Origin: Eumeta japonica
Taxonomy: Eukaryota; Arthropoda; Insecta; Lepidoptera; Psychidae
Direction: 5' to 3'
Assembly: GCA_005406025.1 (NCBI GenBank)
Contig: BGZK01000010.1
Location: forward strand, 434,001 to 498,000
Length of the DNA: 64,000 nt
Position numbers and translations under genes: made by a program. Shown here piece by piece: positions 36,346 through 47,560 of the stretch (its first letter is position 1; each line of letters begins with the position of its first letter). The notes under the pieces were generated by a model. It did no database searches. It was not told where the DNA came from and saw only the letters and a program-made list of their open reading frames with translations.

Positions 36346-37189
36346 AAAATTAACGTTTGTTCACCTCGACCATGGATGACTGACAGATGCGGGGCGGGCC
36401 GGAATAAACGCGGGAAAGCCTCTGTTACTAGCCGTTTGTCATTGAATGCGGGTGCTCGGCGGTCAAGTGAAATTAAAAAAAAAACGCGTGTTGGTGCGGG
36501 ATTAACTCGATTAAGAGTGCTACTAGACGATCACGCGCCGAGCCCCTGGACTTTAGGGAAGATGCTTCAGCTAAAAAGGTGAGTCACCAAACTGAGGATT
36601 ACCCCGAGCTGTCCGGGCGTGTACGTGATCATCTCTTCAAAACTTTAAACTCCAAAAGTTCTTCAACGTATGGTCCTAAATTGATATTTTGATTGAAAAG
36701 TTTATCTAATATATATATTAGATGTAATAGAGTTTTGGCGCTTTGTTATTCGGTAAAGTAGTATTATTAATTGTCCATTTTAGAGTTAGAATGGGAATCA
36801 GGCAATGCTTTCACAAATCGCTTCTATCGATTCGTGCTCGTGAAATACAGCGTGCGTCTAATCAACACACATTTCTGTATCGGCATAAGCTCGTCGATTT
36901 TCTGCGCAGCATATCGTGCCTTGTCCAATACCTATGCTGCTCTGTCCTACACGCTCTAAAGTCGGCTCTGGATTTGACGTGTTAAATAATTGTAATCTTT
37001 GTTTCTTGTATATAATTTGATTGTTCACCACAAAATGCGTAATTAATTTTCAGTTTATATGCTTGTAATATTGATACATGCAATAAGCCTGTAAGCCTGC
37101 CTTCACGCTCGCCCACCATTCATTGAAATCTATATTGAGAAAATATATTCCCTAATATTCCATATTAAATCCTTGTACCGTATAAAACT
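36346..37189 (+). pseudogene. Second BEL-like fragment and mosaic DNA
   Basis: At 36505-36580 the frame reads LRVLLDDHAPSPWTLGKMLQ, which again resembles the 'ED-APPLQW-LGR' block of BEL/Pao integrase tails. This suggests a second fragment of a related element joined to the first. Downstream (36740-36985) two overlapping frames in GC-richer DNA have no recognisable domain. 36990-37189 is AT-rich. Confidence 0.35.
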
Positions 37190-37330
37190 AAAGCGCCGGT
37201 AGTCGAGAGGTCCAGAGTGTTGCCTCTGAACCGGAAGACACTTACTGAATTCGAATATTGACCACAGACAAATTGACCAATGAGTTTTTAACTCAATTCA
37301 AATGAAAAACCGTATCTATGTCCCTCAATC
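37190..37330 (+). mobile_element. tRNA-derived SINE, copy 1
   Basis: A box 'tagtcgagagg' (37200-37210) and B-box-like 'gaattcgaatattgacca' (37247-37264) stand at the spacing of a tRNA-type Pol III promoter. They are followed by 'gacaaattgaccaatgagtt', which matches the body of the copy at 42935-43165 ('aaaattgacttatgaatttt'). No cloverleaf can be formed, so it is a SINE, not a tRNA gene. Confidence 0.6.
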
Positions 37331-37734
37331 TGAAACAAAAGTTTGTGGGATGGAACGCCGCAGCGTGGTAGAAAATCTGTCACAAAAATTAGATGCAGGT
37401 CAAAGACGAGTCAGCGTCGTGTATCGACTACTCCATGCGGTAAAATCTGGTTAGCAGTTTATTTTTTTAGGAGTTAGTAGTTAGAAACTGATATTTTCAT
37501 TGTTTTCGAAAATAAATTCGTTTTGTTTTTCGTGTAGACAACACATTGGTATAGGGTAAACTGGGGGTTTACCGGCCACGTTTAATTTAATAGATTGAAG
37601 ATCTTTCTAGACTTGAAAAATGCGTCTAAAAATAAATCCCTTTGTTCACCGCTTATCCCGCACATCCACGATTGTCTTCAAAACAACGTATTAGCGTAGT
37701 TTTCACCTAAACATAGGCCATTCAACACTTGTTC
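37331..37734. other. No supported gene
   Basis: Contains the likely tail of the SINE and further unassigned sequence. No coding signal was seen. Confidence 0.4.
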
Positions 37735-38525
37735 CGCGACCTTATAATCACAGAAGAAAAAAATAGCCAAGAGCATGTCGGACCATCCTCATTATAAGGT
37801 TTGGAAGCCATTATTACAATGAAATGCACTACATATAAAAAAGTACGTTATACTTTTTCCATGTTTCCGGCATAGAATAGTTATAAGCATATTGCACTTT
37901 AGTCACCTGTAATTATAAAAACAAGTAGGCATGTCGACTATTAAGTACTATTAAATTAATGTAAATTAAAGTGCATTAGCAAAAGGGCGTATCTTCACAG
38001 CACTTGCATCCTTTTGTTGAGAAGCGGAGTTTTTCGTAAATAACTCAAAAACAGTATATCTGACATGTTCAAAATAATTTATGTTGGAAGTATTTATTAA
38101 GCTTACCTTCTTTATTTTTTTCGTATTTTTTGGACATACGGTTTAGAAAATAGAGGGGGACTCACAATTTCTGCAACTTTCGAGGCGATAATTTCCGAAA
38201 TTATTCACGTAATCAGAAAAATTAACCTTAAAGTGTTTTTAAAAAAGCTGTCAAAGTATATCGCACGTTGATGTTTGTTGAAAAAAAATTTTTTCAGTTT
38301 CTGTTACATGTATGGTGAGCCATCCCTAGAAATATTTATTATTGTTATTTAATCACCAAACTAAGTAGCGGCTCGTAGAAGCTCACTACACTATAAATTT
38401 CATCAATATATGTCTTGTAGTTTTTGAATAAAATGCCTGTGACATATGGATAGACGGACCGATGGACATGACGAAACAATAAGGGTTCCGTTTTTGCCAT
38501 TTTGGCTTTGGGACTCTTAAAAATC
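37735..38525 (-). repeat. Dispersed 'GGTTCCG' family repeat, long copy
   Basis: Reverse-orientation counterpart of 9395-10035. Shared blocks read in reverse complement: 'gagcatgtcggaccatcctc', 'tttccatgtttccggcatag', 'taggcatgtcgac', 'cttgtagtttttgaataaaa' and 'tttttgccattttggctttg'. No protein is encoded. It is the most complete copy in the window together with the one at 9395. Confidence 0.75.
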
Positions 38526-39355
38526 GCGTGGGGTTGTGTCGAGGCACACAGCAGTTGGTTTAACGTGAAACGTCTACGCTAGCGAGAGGCTTTTAGTGTT
38601 AAAAATTGGTAGGAAAACAAGGTTGAATTCGTTCTAAAAGTTTCACTGCAAAACAGACACTGAACGGTGATAGAACAGCAGCAGTTGCTCGCGGAGTCAA
38701 TGTCGTCTATGAGCGTTCCGTGGCCAATTTGGGTCCCTCCTGAAACTGCCTACATATACACACGAAAGAATCACCGCGCTAGCACATGTAAGTCGTGAGT
38801 TACAGTAAATAGAAATGACCGAGAACACCGGTTTCCGGCTCGTATGCTTTTTACGCAGCGCCCCTTCCCCGCCGTTCCCCGTGCGCCACTATGCTAATTC
38901 AAGGTCATAAAACCGAGCTGACTATATGAGCTAAATAACGAAACTAGATTCATGTTTTTAAGACTAATAATTTCGTAGCTATTAAGGTAAGACGATAAAG
39001 ACATTTTCCTTATGATCCACTTTTCTGACCTGGTACCCGTATGTTTCGGTGTGATTTTAAAAGCGTTTCACATCAAAAAGAAAATAGTGTGATGTATTTT
39101 TTTTTTTAATTAAGTTTTGTTGTAATTTTGTTACAGTTTTGGAAATAATTTGATTTTGATTACATGTGAACATTTGCTTAAAACTTACTAAAATTACGTT
39201 TTCATTTGAAATAATCGTGGCAGGTGAATCAAAATATGAATCATATAGATTTTAATTGTTGGTCATGGCAGCCGACAGCCGACTTATATGACTTACGATT
39301 GTCTGTTTCTTTTCTATAAAGTCATATTTGTATATAAATAACCATTACTTCTCTA
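38526..39355. other. No supported gene
   Basis: 38526-38930 is GC-richer ('gcgccccttccccgccgttc' near 38860) and could be an old repeat or regulatory DNA for the small minus-strand frame. No open frame carries a recognisable domain. 38940-39355 is AT-rich. Confidence 0.4.
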
Positions 39356-39568
39356 TCATACAAAGTTTGCGTTGTTATTCCGTTTAGAAGTGGGCCAAAA
39401 TATACACTTATAAGCTTGTAGTTCTACTTTGAACTTGCACGCGGTTGGCGTGGCCGACAACGTGTAATTGTCGGCCATCACGCATCCCTGTACGAAATAG
39501 ACGGCTGAGAAAGGGTCAAATACTTTGATTAGCATTAACAATAATAAATATATCGTCTTCGTAAGCAT
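39356..39568 (-). CDS. Candidate small secreted protein, 70 residues
   Basis: On the minus strand an ATG at 39568 opens MLTKTIYLLLLMLIKVF, a good signal-peptide core (basic residue, then hydrophobic run). About 43 residues follow, with three cysteines (CVMADN, ACKFKVELQ, KCIFWP) and an end in TSKRNNNANFV. Third codon positions are GC-richer (acg, gcc, ttc, gtc, ttg, tcg) than the AT-rich surroundings, which favours coding. A further in-frame ATG at 39595 would put nine residues before the signal and is less likely. A 10-bp inverted repeat (tggccgacaa/ttgtcggcca, 39450-39476) lies inside. I recognise no peptide family; an odd number of cysteines is unusual for a folded toxin-like peptide. It may be chance or part of a repeat. 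Confidence 0.35.
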   Translation of the reverse strand: MLTKTIYLLLLMLIKVFDPFSAVYFVQGCVMADNYTLSATPTACKFKVELQAYKCIFWPTSKRNNNANFV

Positions 39569-39595
39569 ATCGTTTTTTTCTATGGAGTACTTCAA

Positions 39596-41100
39596 CTTTG
39601 CTTAACGATGAGTATTAGAAAAGAAAAGAAAAAATTCCGGGACATGGTGAAGGTTGGAGAAGAAGAGACAAATAAGGGTTTCGCTTTTGTATTCCCATTT
39701 TGTATTCATTAGAGAGAAAGTGGGGTAGTATATAACATGGTAGATGAAATTTTTTTAGAGTAGATTTGCGAGAATCCGTCTTAGTTAGTGTCTACGTGTC
39801 GAAAAGAGTAACTGTCATAAGTTCAAATCAATCGAACCTACAGCTTCGGAGATCTCGCAATGAGTTAGTCAGCCAGTGGTATTTCGTTTTTATATATATG
39901 TTACAAGTTTATAATTATTTTCATCATATAACTGACTGTTTAAATTGAAAAGCCTTTAAAAGGCTCATCATTATTTAGCCATTTTAATGCCCGACAATAA
40001 GAATATCAGTTACCGAAAACTAGAATAAGGTGTGACGGATAATAGAAAAATTCCCGCTTAAAAAAAATTTATACTCCTACTGCAGATAATATTAAAAATC
40101 CTATAAATAAAGAAAAAAAATGTTAAGCTTTTTTATTACAGTTATTAAATATAGTTTGCAGATTTGAATAAATTTAATATTTAGTTACAAATTCGACAAT
40201 ATCCGTTAACTGGCTGACAACACCCCAGTTTATCCAACATACAGGAGAGGAGGATGTGATCACCGATGATCAGGAATTTTTGGTCGTTGGGCTGAAAACC
40301 TGGGGGGAAGGGATATAATCGCCTTTTAAAAAAATCGAGCTCTCAAAATGTTTGTCACACATCGAAGTATCGCCATAAGGATTAGCTTATGGTCTTTTAA
40401 GAATGGTACTTTAGAATTCCACAGAATATTTTTCACTATTGTGGCTGTACTTAAAATGATTTAGTGCCTTGTTAGCGAAACAGGAGAAAAATTGGAAACC
40501 CTATTCTAAAGGTTGATTATTGTTTTGTGTTTGGACACACAGAATACGGGTACGCGTGCCTGTAACTTGTAAAAGCGATATAAATTCTTCGATTATATAT
40601 ACTTTCGGTACTCAATCTTTAGCAGCAATCTTCGTGTAATGTTCTTTGCAGCAAAAGAAATATTTCATCAAAGCCTACAGTTATTATAAACTAGCCTTCG
40701 TTTGCAGCTCCTCACGCGTAGACATCTAACCATTTCTGTCATATTTTATATCAATTGATCACGCTGTCAACTATGATCCAAAATTTGTTCCTGCAGTCGA
40801 TTCCAATTTCGGTCCCGTTTTAGATTCCGATTCTCGTCCCAATCTAGATTCTGGTTCTGTTCAAAATATACAAAAAAAAAAAAAATTACAAAGTAATTAT
40901 AAAGTTGGATTATATATATATGTACATATTTATGAATGTTTATGTAGTTTTTTATAAACTAATTAATTAAATTTTTCTACATATGTTTTTTTTATTACTT
41001 AAATTTAGAATAAACTTTTTTTATCAACTTATAACGTAATTACACAATGTACATGATATAAAAGCTTGTTGCGAGATTTACCTGTGTCGATAAACGAGTA
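39596..41100. other. No supported gene
   Basis: AT-rich; 39766-39948 is a chance frame. 40785-40865 carries degenerate tandem text ('tttcggtcccgttttagatt', 'tctcgtcccaatctagattc') similar to 23690-23880. An A-run lies at 40868-40884. A block at 40195-40320 is slightly GC-richer without recognisable content. Confidence 0.4.
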
Positions 41101-41108
41101 GATTAAAT

Positions 41109-41965
41109 CAGAGGCGGATTAAACGTTGAGAGCGCCGTAGGCAAGCATTTCATCGGCACCCCTATATTAAAAATAATTCGGAAAATCCAAAAACTGCACG
41201 CCTCATAGCGGTCGTTCAATTTTTACAGATATATATATATATGTATGTGTATATATGTATATATTAGTACGAACGGTTTTTCTTGTCATTCGTGCATTTA
41301 TATAAGTCTATAAGTACATTATAAGTACCATGAAAAAATTTTAAGTTCAAAAAATAGCTCGGTTTTTATAAGGCGAGAGTAAAGCACTACCTTAGCGCTC
41401 CACTTATGAGGCATGCAAACATACCACGCAAGCGGATTAGGCCGTGATCTTCGAAAGGACTTAGTTTAGGATAATACTAGTGTTTGGAAAAATAAATGGA
41501 CTAGATCAGTTAAGTTTTTCGGGAGTTATCGGGAACACACGAGTATGGATACATACGGACACACGAACGTCTACAGAATAATTTTGTTGAACATCTTTTT
41601 AAAAAGCAAAATGTCATTAGTGTTGAAACTAGTGTTTTTCCTTGATATTCATGTGTAAATATTATTATATAAGTGCGATAAAAAATAAATAGAGACACTT
41701 TTAGTTCAAAAAATCACTTGATTTTTGTAAGGCGAGAGTAGAGCACTACCTCAACGCCCCTTAGAGGCGTGCAAAAATAGTACTAGTAGTAGTAGTTGTA
41801 AACATTTGATGGCTGTACTTGGCGTTACTACGTGTGGTACACAATTAATTTTATGCTACATTATATTTATTTTTTTCTTTATTTTGCAATTCCACCCGCG
41901 CGTCCCTCTGTACCCTCGCGCCCCTAGGCACGTGCCTAGTTTGCCTGATGGATAATCCGCCTCTG
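41109..41965. mobile_element. Non-autonomous hAT-type element with 8-bp target duplication
   Basis: The ends are inverted: 'cagaggcggattaa' at the left and 'ataatccgcctctg' at the right, followed inward by 'gtaggcaagc' and 'gtgcctagtttgcc'. The element is flanked by a perfect 8-bp direct repeat, gattaaat, at 41101-41108 and 41966-41973. Eight-base duplications and short C-A-G-type ends are typical of the hAT superfamily. Inside, a block of about 85 bp is present twice in direct orientation (41340-41422 and 41700-41774; 'taaggcgagagtaaagcact' versus 'taaggcgagagtagagcact'), and an AT microsatellite lies at 41228-41266. A 62-codon minus-strand frame inside has no transposase motif. It is mobilised, if at all, by another element. 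Confidence 0.88.
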
Positions 41966-41973
41966 GATTAAAT

Positions 41974-42934
41974 AACTTGATCTGATTCGGAAATATATTT
42001 TCTATAAATTTTCTAAAAAATTAAAATAAGAAAATATATTTTCTAAAAAATTTTCTGTAAATAGTCTGTAATTATTTATACATTTAAAATAAGAAAAATA
42101 TAATGATGTTATTAACAAATTATGTTCTTTTTTATTATTTTACTGCAGATTTATCGGCATTTATTTATAAGTTCTAATATTAATTTAAATTTTTCACATC
42201 CCCGAGCGTCCCGTGACGATCAAAAGCTTTTTTTTATTTTATGTGTTGATTTCATATATTATTTACATAATTGATTACATTTTGGCATACATTCATCATT
42301 GTCTGACAGTCAAAATTTAAATAATAAAAAAAAGAACTGCGCTAGATTCAGGAAATCTCGAATCTGTATTCCGTATTCAGAAACCCAATCAGGAAGTGTA
42401 CGTGTGCGGTCAGCACGAGTGTTCCAAGTTGTTACAAAATACCTTACCCTAATATCAATCTAGGGCACACTTTCACCATGACAGCCCAACAAAATAAGTT
42501 TAAACACGACATAACTATTGTTCACGGTTCGTGCGTTTCACAGCGCAATTTTCGGTCAGCTGTATACCTAACATCGAGGTGATAAGATTTAGACTTTTTG
42601 TAATAGAAGCAGGTCAGACTCGAAGTGTTTACATCGTTATTGTCGCGTTTCGGTGATCATTTTGTATATTGATATGAAACCCAGAATAGCAAGTACTATC
42701 ACCAGTGTTCATCATGATGAACGAAGTAAGCGGAAACTCGTGATAACTGCGTTAAATAATTATCATCGAGTTGTCATGCTTTTTGCGCAATGGCGCAGTG
42801 CTGCTATAGTATTAGCTACGCTGTCATTCAATATGCATAGGGGATGAAACACTAGAAAAATAATAAAAATTACTTTTAAAGTTTTCATGATTGCCGGCCC
42901 CAACGAAAGCTTTAATTAGTAACTTAAAAATTGC
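41974..42934. other. No supported gene
   Basis: AT-rich to 42330, then moderately GC-rich unassigned DNA. The 64-codon frame at 42653-42847 has no domain. Confidence 0.4.
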
Positions 42935-43165
42935 TTTAAAATGGCTCAATGGTTAAGAGCGTCCGTTTCTGGGCAAAAGGTAAGGGATTCAGTTGTGACC
43001 ACGGAAAAATTGACTTATGAATTTTTAATTTAAGTCAAATCAAACCGCTCATTCCGTGCCTTAGAGAGCGTTTTAAATCATCGGCCACCAACATTGTCGC
43101 CGCATATGTGACTAAGGCATTGGCAGCTCCGATCGGCACTGGGCCGGCGCGGAAGGCTTAAGGTG
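42935..43165 (+). mobile_element. tRNA-derived SINE, copy 2
   Basis: A box 'tggctcaatggttaagagc' (42942-42960) and degenerate B box 'ggattcagttgtgacca' are followed by a body with 'ctcattccgtgccttagaga' and 'tggcagctccgatcggcact'. The A box has the form of a real tRNA, but the anticodon arm and acceptor stem cannot be paired. The element is tRNA-like only in its Pol III promoter. It is related to 37190-37330. Confidence 0.65.
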
Positions 43166-44745
43166 GAACAGGTTCAGATCTGGAATTTTAATTTAGAGGA
43201 GGTCATAGATCGAAGTTTCCCAAAGATTCAATATCTTATATACAACAAAAATCGTATAACATAAACTTACACCGACTTAGTTTGGGGAGGATGAGGTGAT
43301 GCTCTCTATAACCTCTATGACCCCTCCCACTTACGTCGACGGCCGAGGTTGAAGTTCCTCCATCTTAAATAAAAACGTGCGAGGTTACTTCTCTACAGAG
43401 CAAGATTAAAAATAATAAAAATAAACCAAAAAGACATAAATACATATATAAACATATATACGCAATGGTCTCCCGCATCTAAGTGAACGGTTCAAATTTT
43501 TCCAATCGGAACATTAACGCGAGTGTCGAATTCATTTACGCACGAAAACGCCTCATATAAATGTACGCGCAATATTTAACACCCACGCGAATCCTCTCCC
43601 CTCCTCGCCGTGCATTGATTTCACGAGGTGTCGTCATAGTGACCGATCGATATACCGAATTTTATTATGAGCACGCTCGTGACAGACGCCCCGACTCTCG
43701 GTGCACGTGTGTGGAGCAGGTGTGTAGTCGAGTATGCTAGTTTATGACCCGCCATTAAAGTGTATTACGCTAACTCGATTCTAATTATTAGGTATACGAA
43801 TATCTAGAAAGCTTGTCTATGGTTTTTAAAAGTAATATGTAATATATGAATAAATATTCAATAATTACCTTATATCTACGACCATATTTGTGTTTGTGCC
43901 ATATATGTCTAGCTTGTTTTCAATTTGGAATATTTCATTAGGTAATTTTTTACATCGTTTTGTTTCAATCCTTTAAGTTAATTTTTACGGAGTTGGGTTT
44001 AATGGTTTTTATTTAAATTCTATACTACTTTTTGGTTTTGTTTCAAAACTATATCTACTAGGATTGCCTTCCTGTCGTTAGTGGTTTCAACGACGTGTCT
44101 CGTCGTAACAATCTTGATAAATCACTATCATTGACATTACTGTCAATTAAACTTTCAGGTTGTATAAACTTTAAACAAAGTTTAATTGCTGTAAACTGGT
44201 CAAAAAAATATCATCTTGATTTCGAAAGACCGATTCAAGACATCGCTCAATATGGTATGCATGTTTTTTTCGTCCTTACCGCCATTTTGTATTTTACGGC
44301 TACCGTTCTGGTTACGTAAAAACGTAACCTAAACCATCTCTAGCCTCTGACAATCGCATCGATTAGGCAAAGCGATAGACACGCCATTAATCAAAATCTA
44401 TCCAGCCGTTGAGATGTTTCAAGGCTATAAAATATCCGATGTGCCCAGTATACACAAAACGTCTGTTTTTGTTGTTCAGTAAGGCAAAAAGGCACTGTAG
44501 CGGTCAAAGAAAACGTTGACAAATCAATTAGAATATTGTGAATCGTCAAAGTGATTGTAAGAAGATGTAATAATTTCAGTTTATTATTATTTTTCATTTC
44601 AAATCACTTCTAAACATACAAGTCGTATGTTTAAAAACCTTTTATTTTAATACCCTACTTACCTGATATATTCGGAAGAAACAAATTTGTTTAAGACGCC
44701 GATATATTTCACCCCAGACCTGCCATTTTAGTGTTTTTTGTAATT
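43166..44745. other. No supported gene; unassigned GC-richer block
   Basis: 43200-43400 and 43440-43760 are richer in CpG and less repetitive than the surroundings ('tcctctcccctcctcgccgt', 'gacagacgccccgactctcg') but lack open frames with domains. 43780-44740 is AT-rich; the 74-codon frame at 44095-44319 and the 68-codon minus frame at 44391-44597 are unsupported. Confidence 0.4.
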
Positions 44746-44795
44746 GTCTGAGATTTGTCCTAGTGACACTTGTGTCACTAGGACAAATTTCAGAC
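44746..44795. repeat. Strong hairpin
   Basis: Arms 'tttgtcctagtgacac' and 'gtgtcactaggacaaa', with outer 'gtctgag'/'ttcagac', have one mismatch over about 23 bp and a loop of only two bases. It may be a small foldback remnant of a TIR transposon. Confidence 0.85.
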
Positions 44796-45104
44796 GTATA
44801 ACATTATCGAAATCGGTTTATAGTTAAGAAGCAACATATGTATGTATGTATATATGTACATATAGGTGAAATACATAATTTTCCTTTTAGGTTTTGCCGT
44901 GATCGGGTAACAACACTGGTGATTTTTTAATTATTTGGATTACAGTGAAGTTTCAGCGAGCCCAAATTCGAAGAGCTTATCTTTTAACCACAGTAAGGTA
45001 CTAATGGCATGCTCCAATTTCGACGGCTGCCAATCGAATGTATCCCCAATTAATTTAACCCGATTAAAGATTGATTCACTGCACTGAATTATTTGTTTAT
45101 TCTC
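44796..45104. other. No supported gene
   Basis: A (tgta)n-like run at 44838-44865. The minus frame 44940-45125 (61 codons) continues from the mariner relic but does not match a transposase, so it may be foreign DNA joined by deletion. Confidence 0.4.
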
Positions 45105-45375
45105 TGAATACTGTTTTATGGTCAATTCACAGCTCTTCAGCTGTGTCGTAAGAACGAATATGCCGATCTTGCTCTACTTTTTCTAAAATGGCATCGACTT
45201 TATTTGTATCAAGTCGACCAGAGCGAGATTCACGTTACACATCAAAATTATCAGACTGAAGATGCTTAAACCAGTTTTGTGCTAGTCTTAACGACACTGT
45301 ATTAAGTCCATAGTTACAAATTTATTTCGTGGCTCGTGTCGCAATTTTTCCCTTTCAAATAAAACTTCATATAAC
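45105..45375 (-). pseudogene. mariner transposase N-terminal relic
   Basis: Read leftward: an N-terminal piece like LYEVLFERENCDTSHEINL, then LAQNWFKHLQSDNFDV, a stop, RESRSGRLDTNKVDAILEKV, EQDRHIRSYDTAEEL, a stop, then IDHKTVF. This is the two-helix DNA-binding half of a mariner transposase (R-AQ-WF-RF-SG-FDV-D-PRSGRP, then EILEKVEQDRHIS-YDIAEEL-IDHKTVL). Two nonsense codons, a frame change and loss of the whole catalytic half show that it is dead. Confidence 0.7.
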
Positions 45376-47084
45376 TTAATAAAACTTGAAAATGTATCGA
45401 ATTTCTACGTTAGATTTACTCATTTTGGTGGACAAGAAAACAATAGAAAAATCGCGGGACACCGTTCTTACTTTTCATTTCACTTGTTTTGTCATCTATT
45501 TAATGATATCAAAAGTAACCAGATACAAACAGACAACCAAAGAAATTTTTCTGCAACTTTTTACTTATGGAATACAAAATAAAATACAGACCTATTATAT
45601 AAGGTATGTGCATTTTCTCAAATGTGAATGGAAATCAAATTCCCGAATGCCCGCCTAATTCTATATTAAGTTATGCAAAGTTTGTCCCTTTTGGAAGGTT
45701 ATAATTTTTTTCGTTAGCGATTATAGTACACAAGTATATAGGTAGCACTTGAATGAATCTATCATATTGTTATTAATATTCATATGTCTTGTTTTGTCTT
45801 TGAGATATTATCAAAACAATAAAGCCATGAATATCGTAATAATATTCGTGAATGTTGACATATCCAGTACCTATTTTGTACACATGTAGTAAAGGGATTA
45901 CAATAAAAAAAAATATATTTCCTTAACGACATAACGGAAACTTAAAATACCTCTCATCGCTAACTGAGCCTCTGGAATAAAATCGAGACGCGCATGCTCA
46001 CCATTCATTCACCCGCCAGACGTATTTATAGGTACGTGTATACTTCGTGTGGGTGGTGTCCCTCGCGTATATCTGATATAGAGATACGAATCGTATATAT
46101 GTTGAAGGCATATATCAATGTATGCTCTATAGATTTGAGATAGAAGGGGACACTAATGGTGTGACTCACAAGAGAATATGTCTGTAACCCACAAGTGAAA
46201 TCTGTTCGTGCCATAGACATCGCCCGAGACGAAATGTAATAAATCAGAATTTTATAAACATTCAACACAATTTTAACGATTTAAAGTTGAAAATCGATTG
46301 GGCCGAAGTATTGTTATTGAGACAGTCGCTTACAATGTTAAAAACTGATCGAGAGCATGTACGGACCATACTTAATGTGACCGTTTTCATTTTTTGTCAA
46401 ACGGGACATTAACAAAAAATCCGCGACTATAGGATAAAAAATAAAATCACTGATTGTTTCGTACGTTACATGAAGTAAGAAACAAGCAGCGATGATGATG
46501 GTGACTCGAGTCAGAAAAAAACGCTATTAAAGTCCCTCAATGGCTTACGCCTTTTTTTGACATGACTTTGCGTTATGCGTCATGAAGGCTTGAGTTAGCT
46601 TGATTTGATTTGACAGTTTATAATGTAGTCAAAAAAAGCTGTTACGTCAAGACTTATGACTTTTACCAATTAGAGTTTTCATGGCTTACAACGCCTCATC
46701 GATTGTGACTTATTCTAACTTATTCATCATCATATCATCGTCAGGTAGCATGGTGATGCTGTCGGCGGGTGGTTAACTTATCGCTGTTCCTTAAGGAATG
46801 ATCTCGATATAGGAAAAGGTAAGGGAGAAAGCAAAGCAAAGGGTCGATATATTAAATCTTTCATGGATGAAGGGAATCCTACTTTTATTCCCCAAACGCC
46901 TCGTCTATTTCCAATTCACCGGTTCGACATGTTTAATGACGACATCGAAAGGATCTGATAGAGTGTGTCGAAGGTACCTCATAGAGTAGAGAGCACCAAT
47001 AAGTACCTCGTAGAAAACTGTACCAACTTGTAACCAGAGTATTATGAAGATTGAAACTATTAACACATACGTACTCCACGTGTT
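45376..47084. other. No supported gene
   Basis: 45386-45658 is a 90-codon plus frame without a domain. 46390-46720 and 46740-46960 are unassigned and probably repeat-derived. No RNA gene was seen. Confidence 0.4.
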
Positions 47085-47560
47085 CAGAGATAAATATTGT
47101 TATTGTGGTGTTAACAATAGGTCATTTTGTTATTGTAGTCCGGTTGTACGGTAATACTCGATATTGAATACGAGTCTCTTGATTCAGAGGCTGAACGCCA
47201 AGTGCGTTAACTAGTAGGTAGCCCATCATCACCCTGAAAGGGGATCACTATAAAGTGACTTTTAAAATACTCGTTGCGTCGCGACCTCGCCGAGTTCTTT
47301 TGTTATTGTGGTCTTAACAAGTTTTTTTTTGTTATGTGATCTGTATCTATGATATATTGTATCCGCGATAAAGGGTCAGTATTGTACACAAGAGGTGATT
47401 TATGTAGGGACGACTTTACTGGAATAGATAGACGAAGGGTTAATGCACGAGAAGAAAGCAAGCGGATCACTACAAGGAGACTATTAAAATGCACGATGCG
47501 TCGCGTTCTCAGTAAGTTTTTTTGTTATTTCGGTGTGGCTGTACGGTATGATACGTACGA
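47085..47560 (+). repeat. Diverged direct duplication
   Basis: A block at about 47230-47320 ('ggatcactataaagtgactt', 'actcgttgcgtcgcgacctc', 'ttttgttattgtgg') recurs at about 47464-47530 ('ggatcactacaaggagacta', 'cacgatgcgtcgcgttctc', 'ttttgttatttcgg'), some 235 bp apart. Overlapping short frames on both strands have no domain. Confidence 0.6.

Noticed and set aside
42942..42985. Possible tRNA gene
   Set aside because: The A box looks real, but no acceptor stem or anticodon arm pairs; the downstream body matches another SINE copy.
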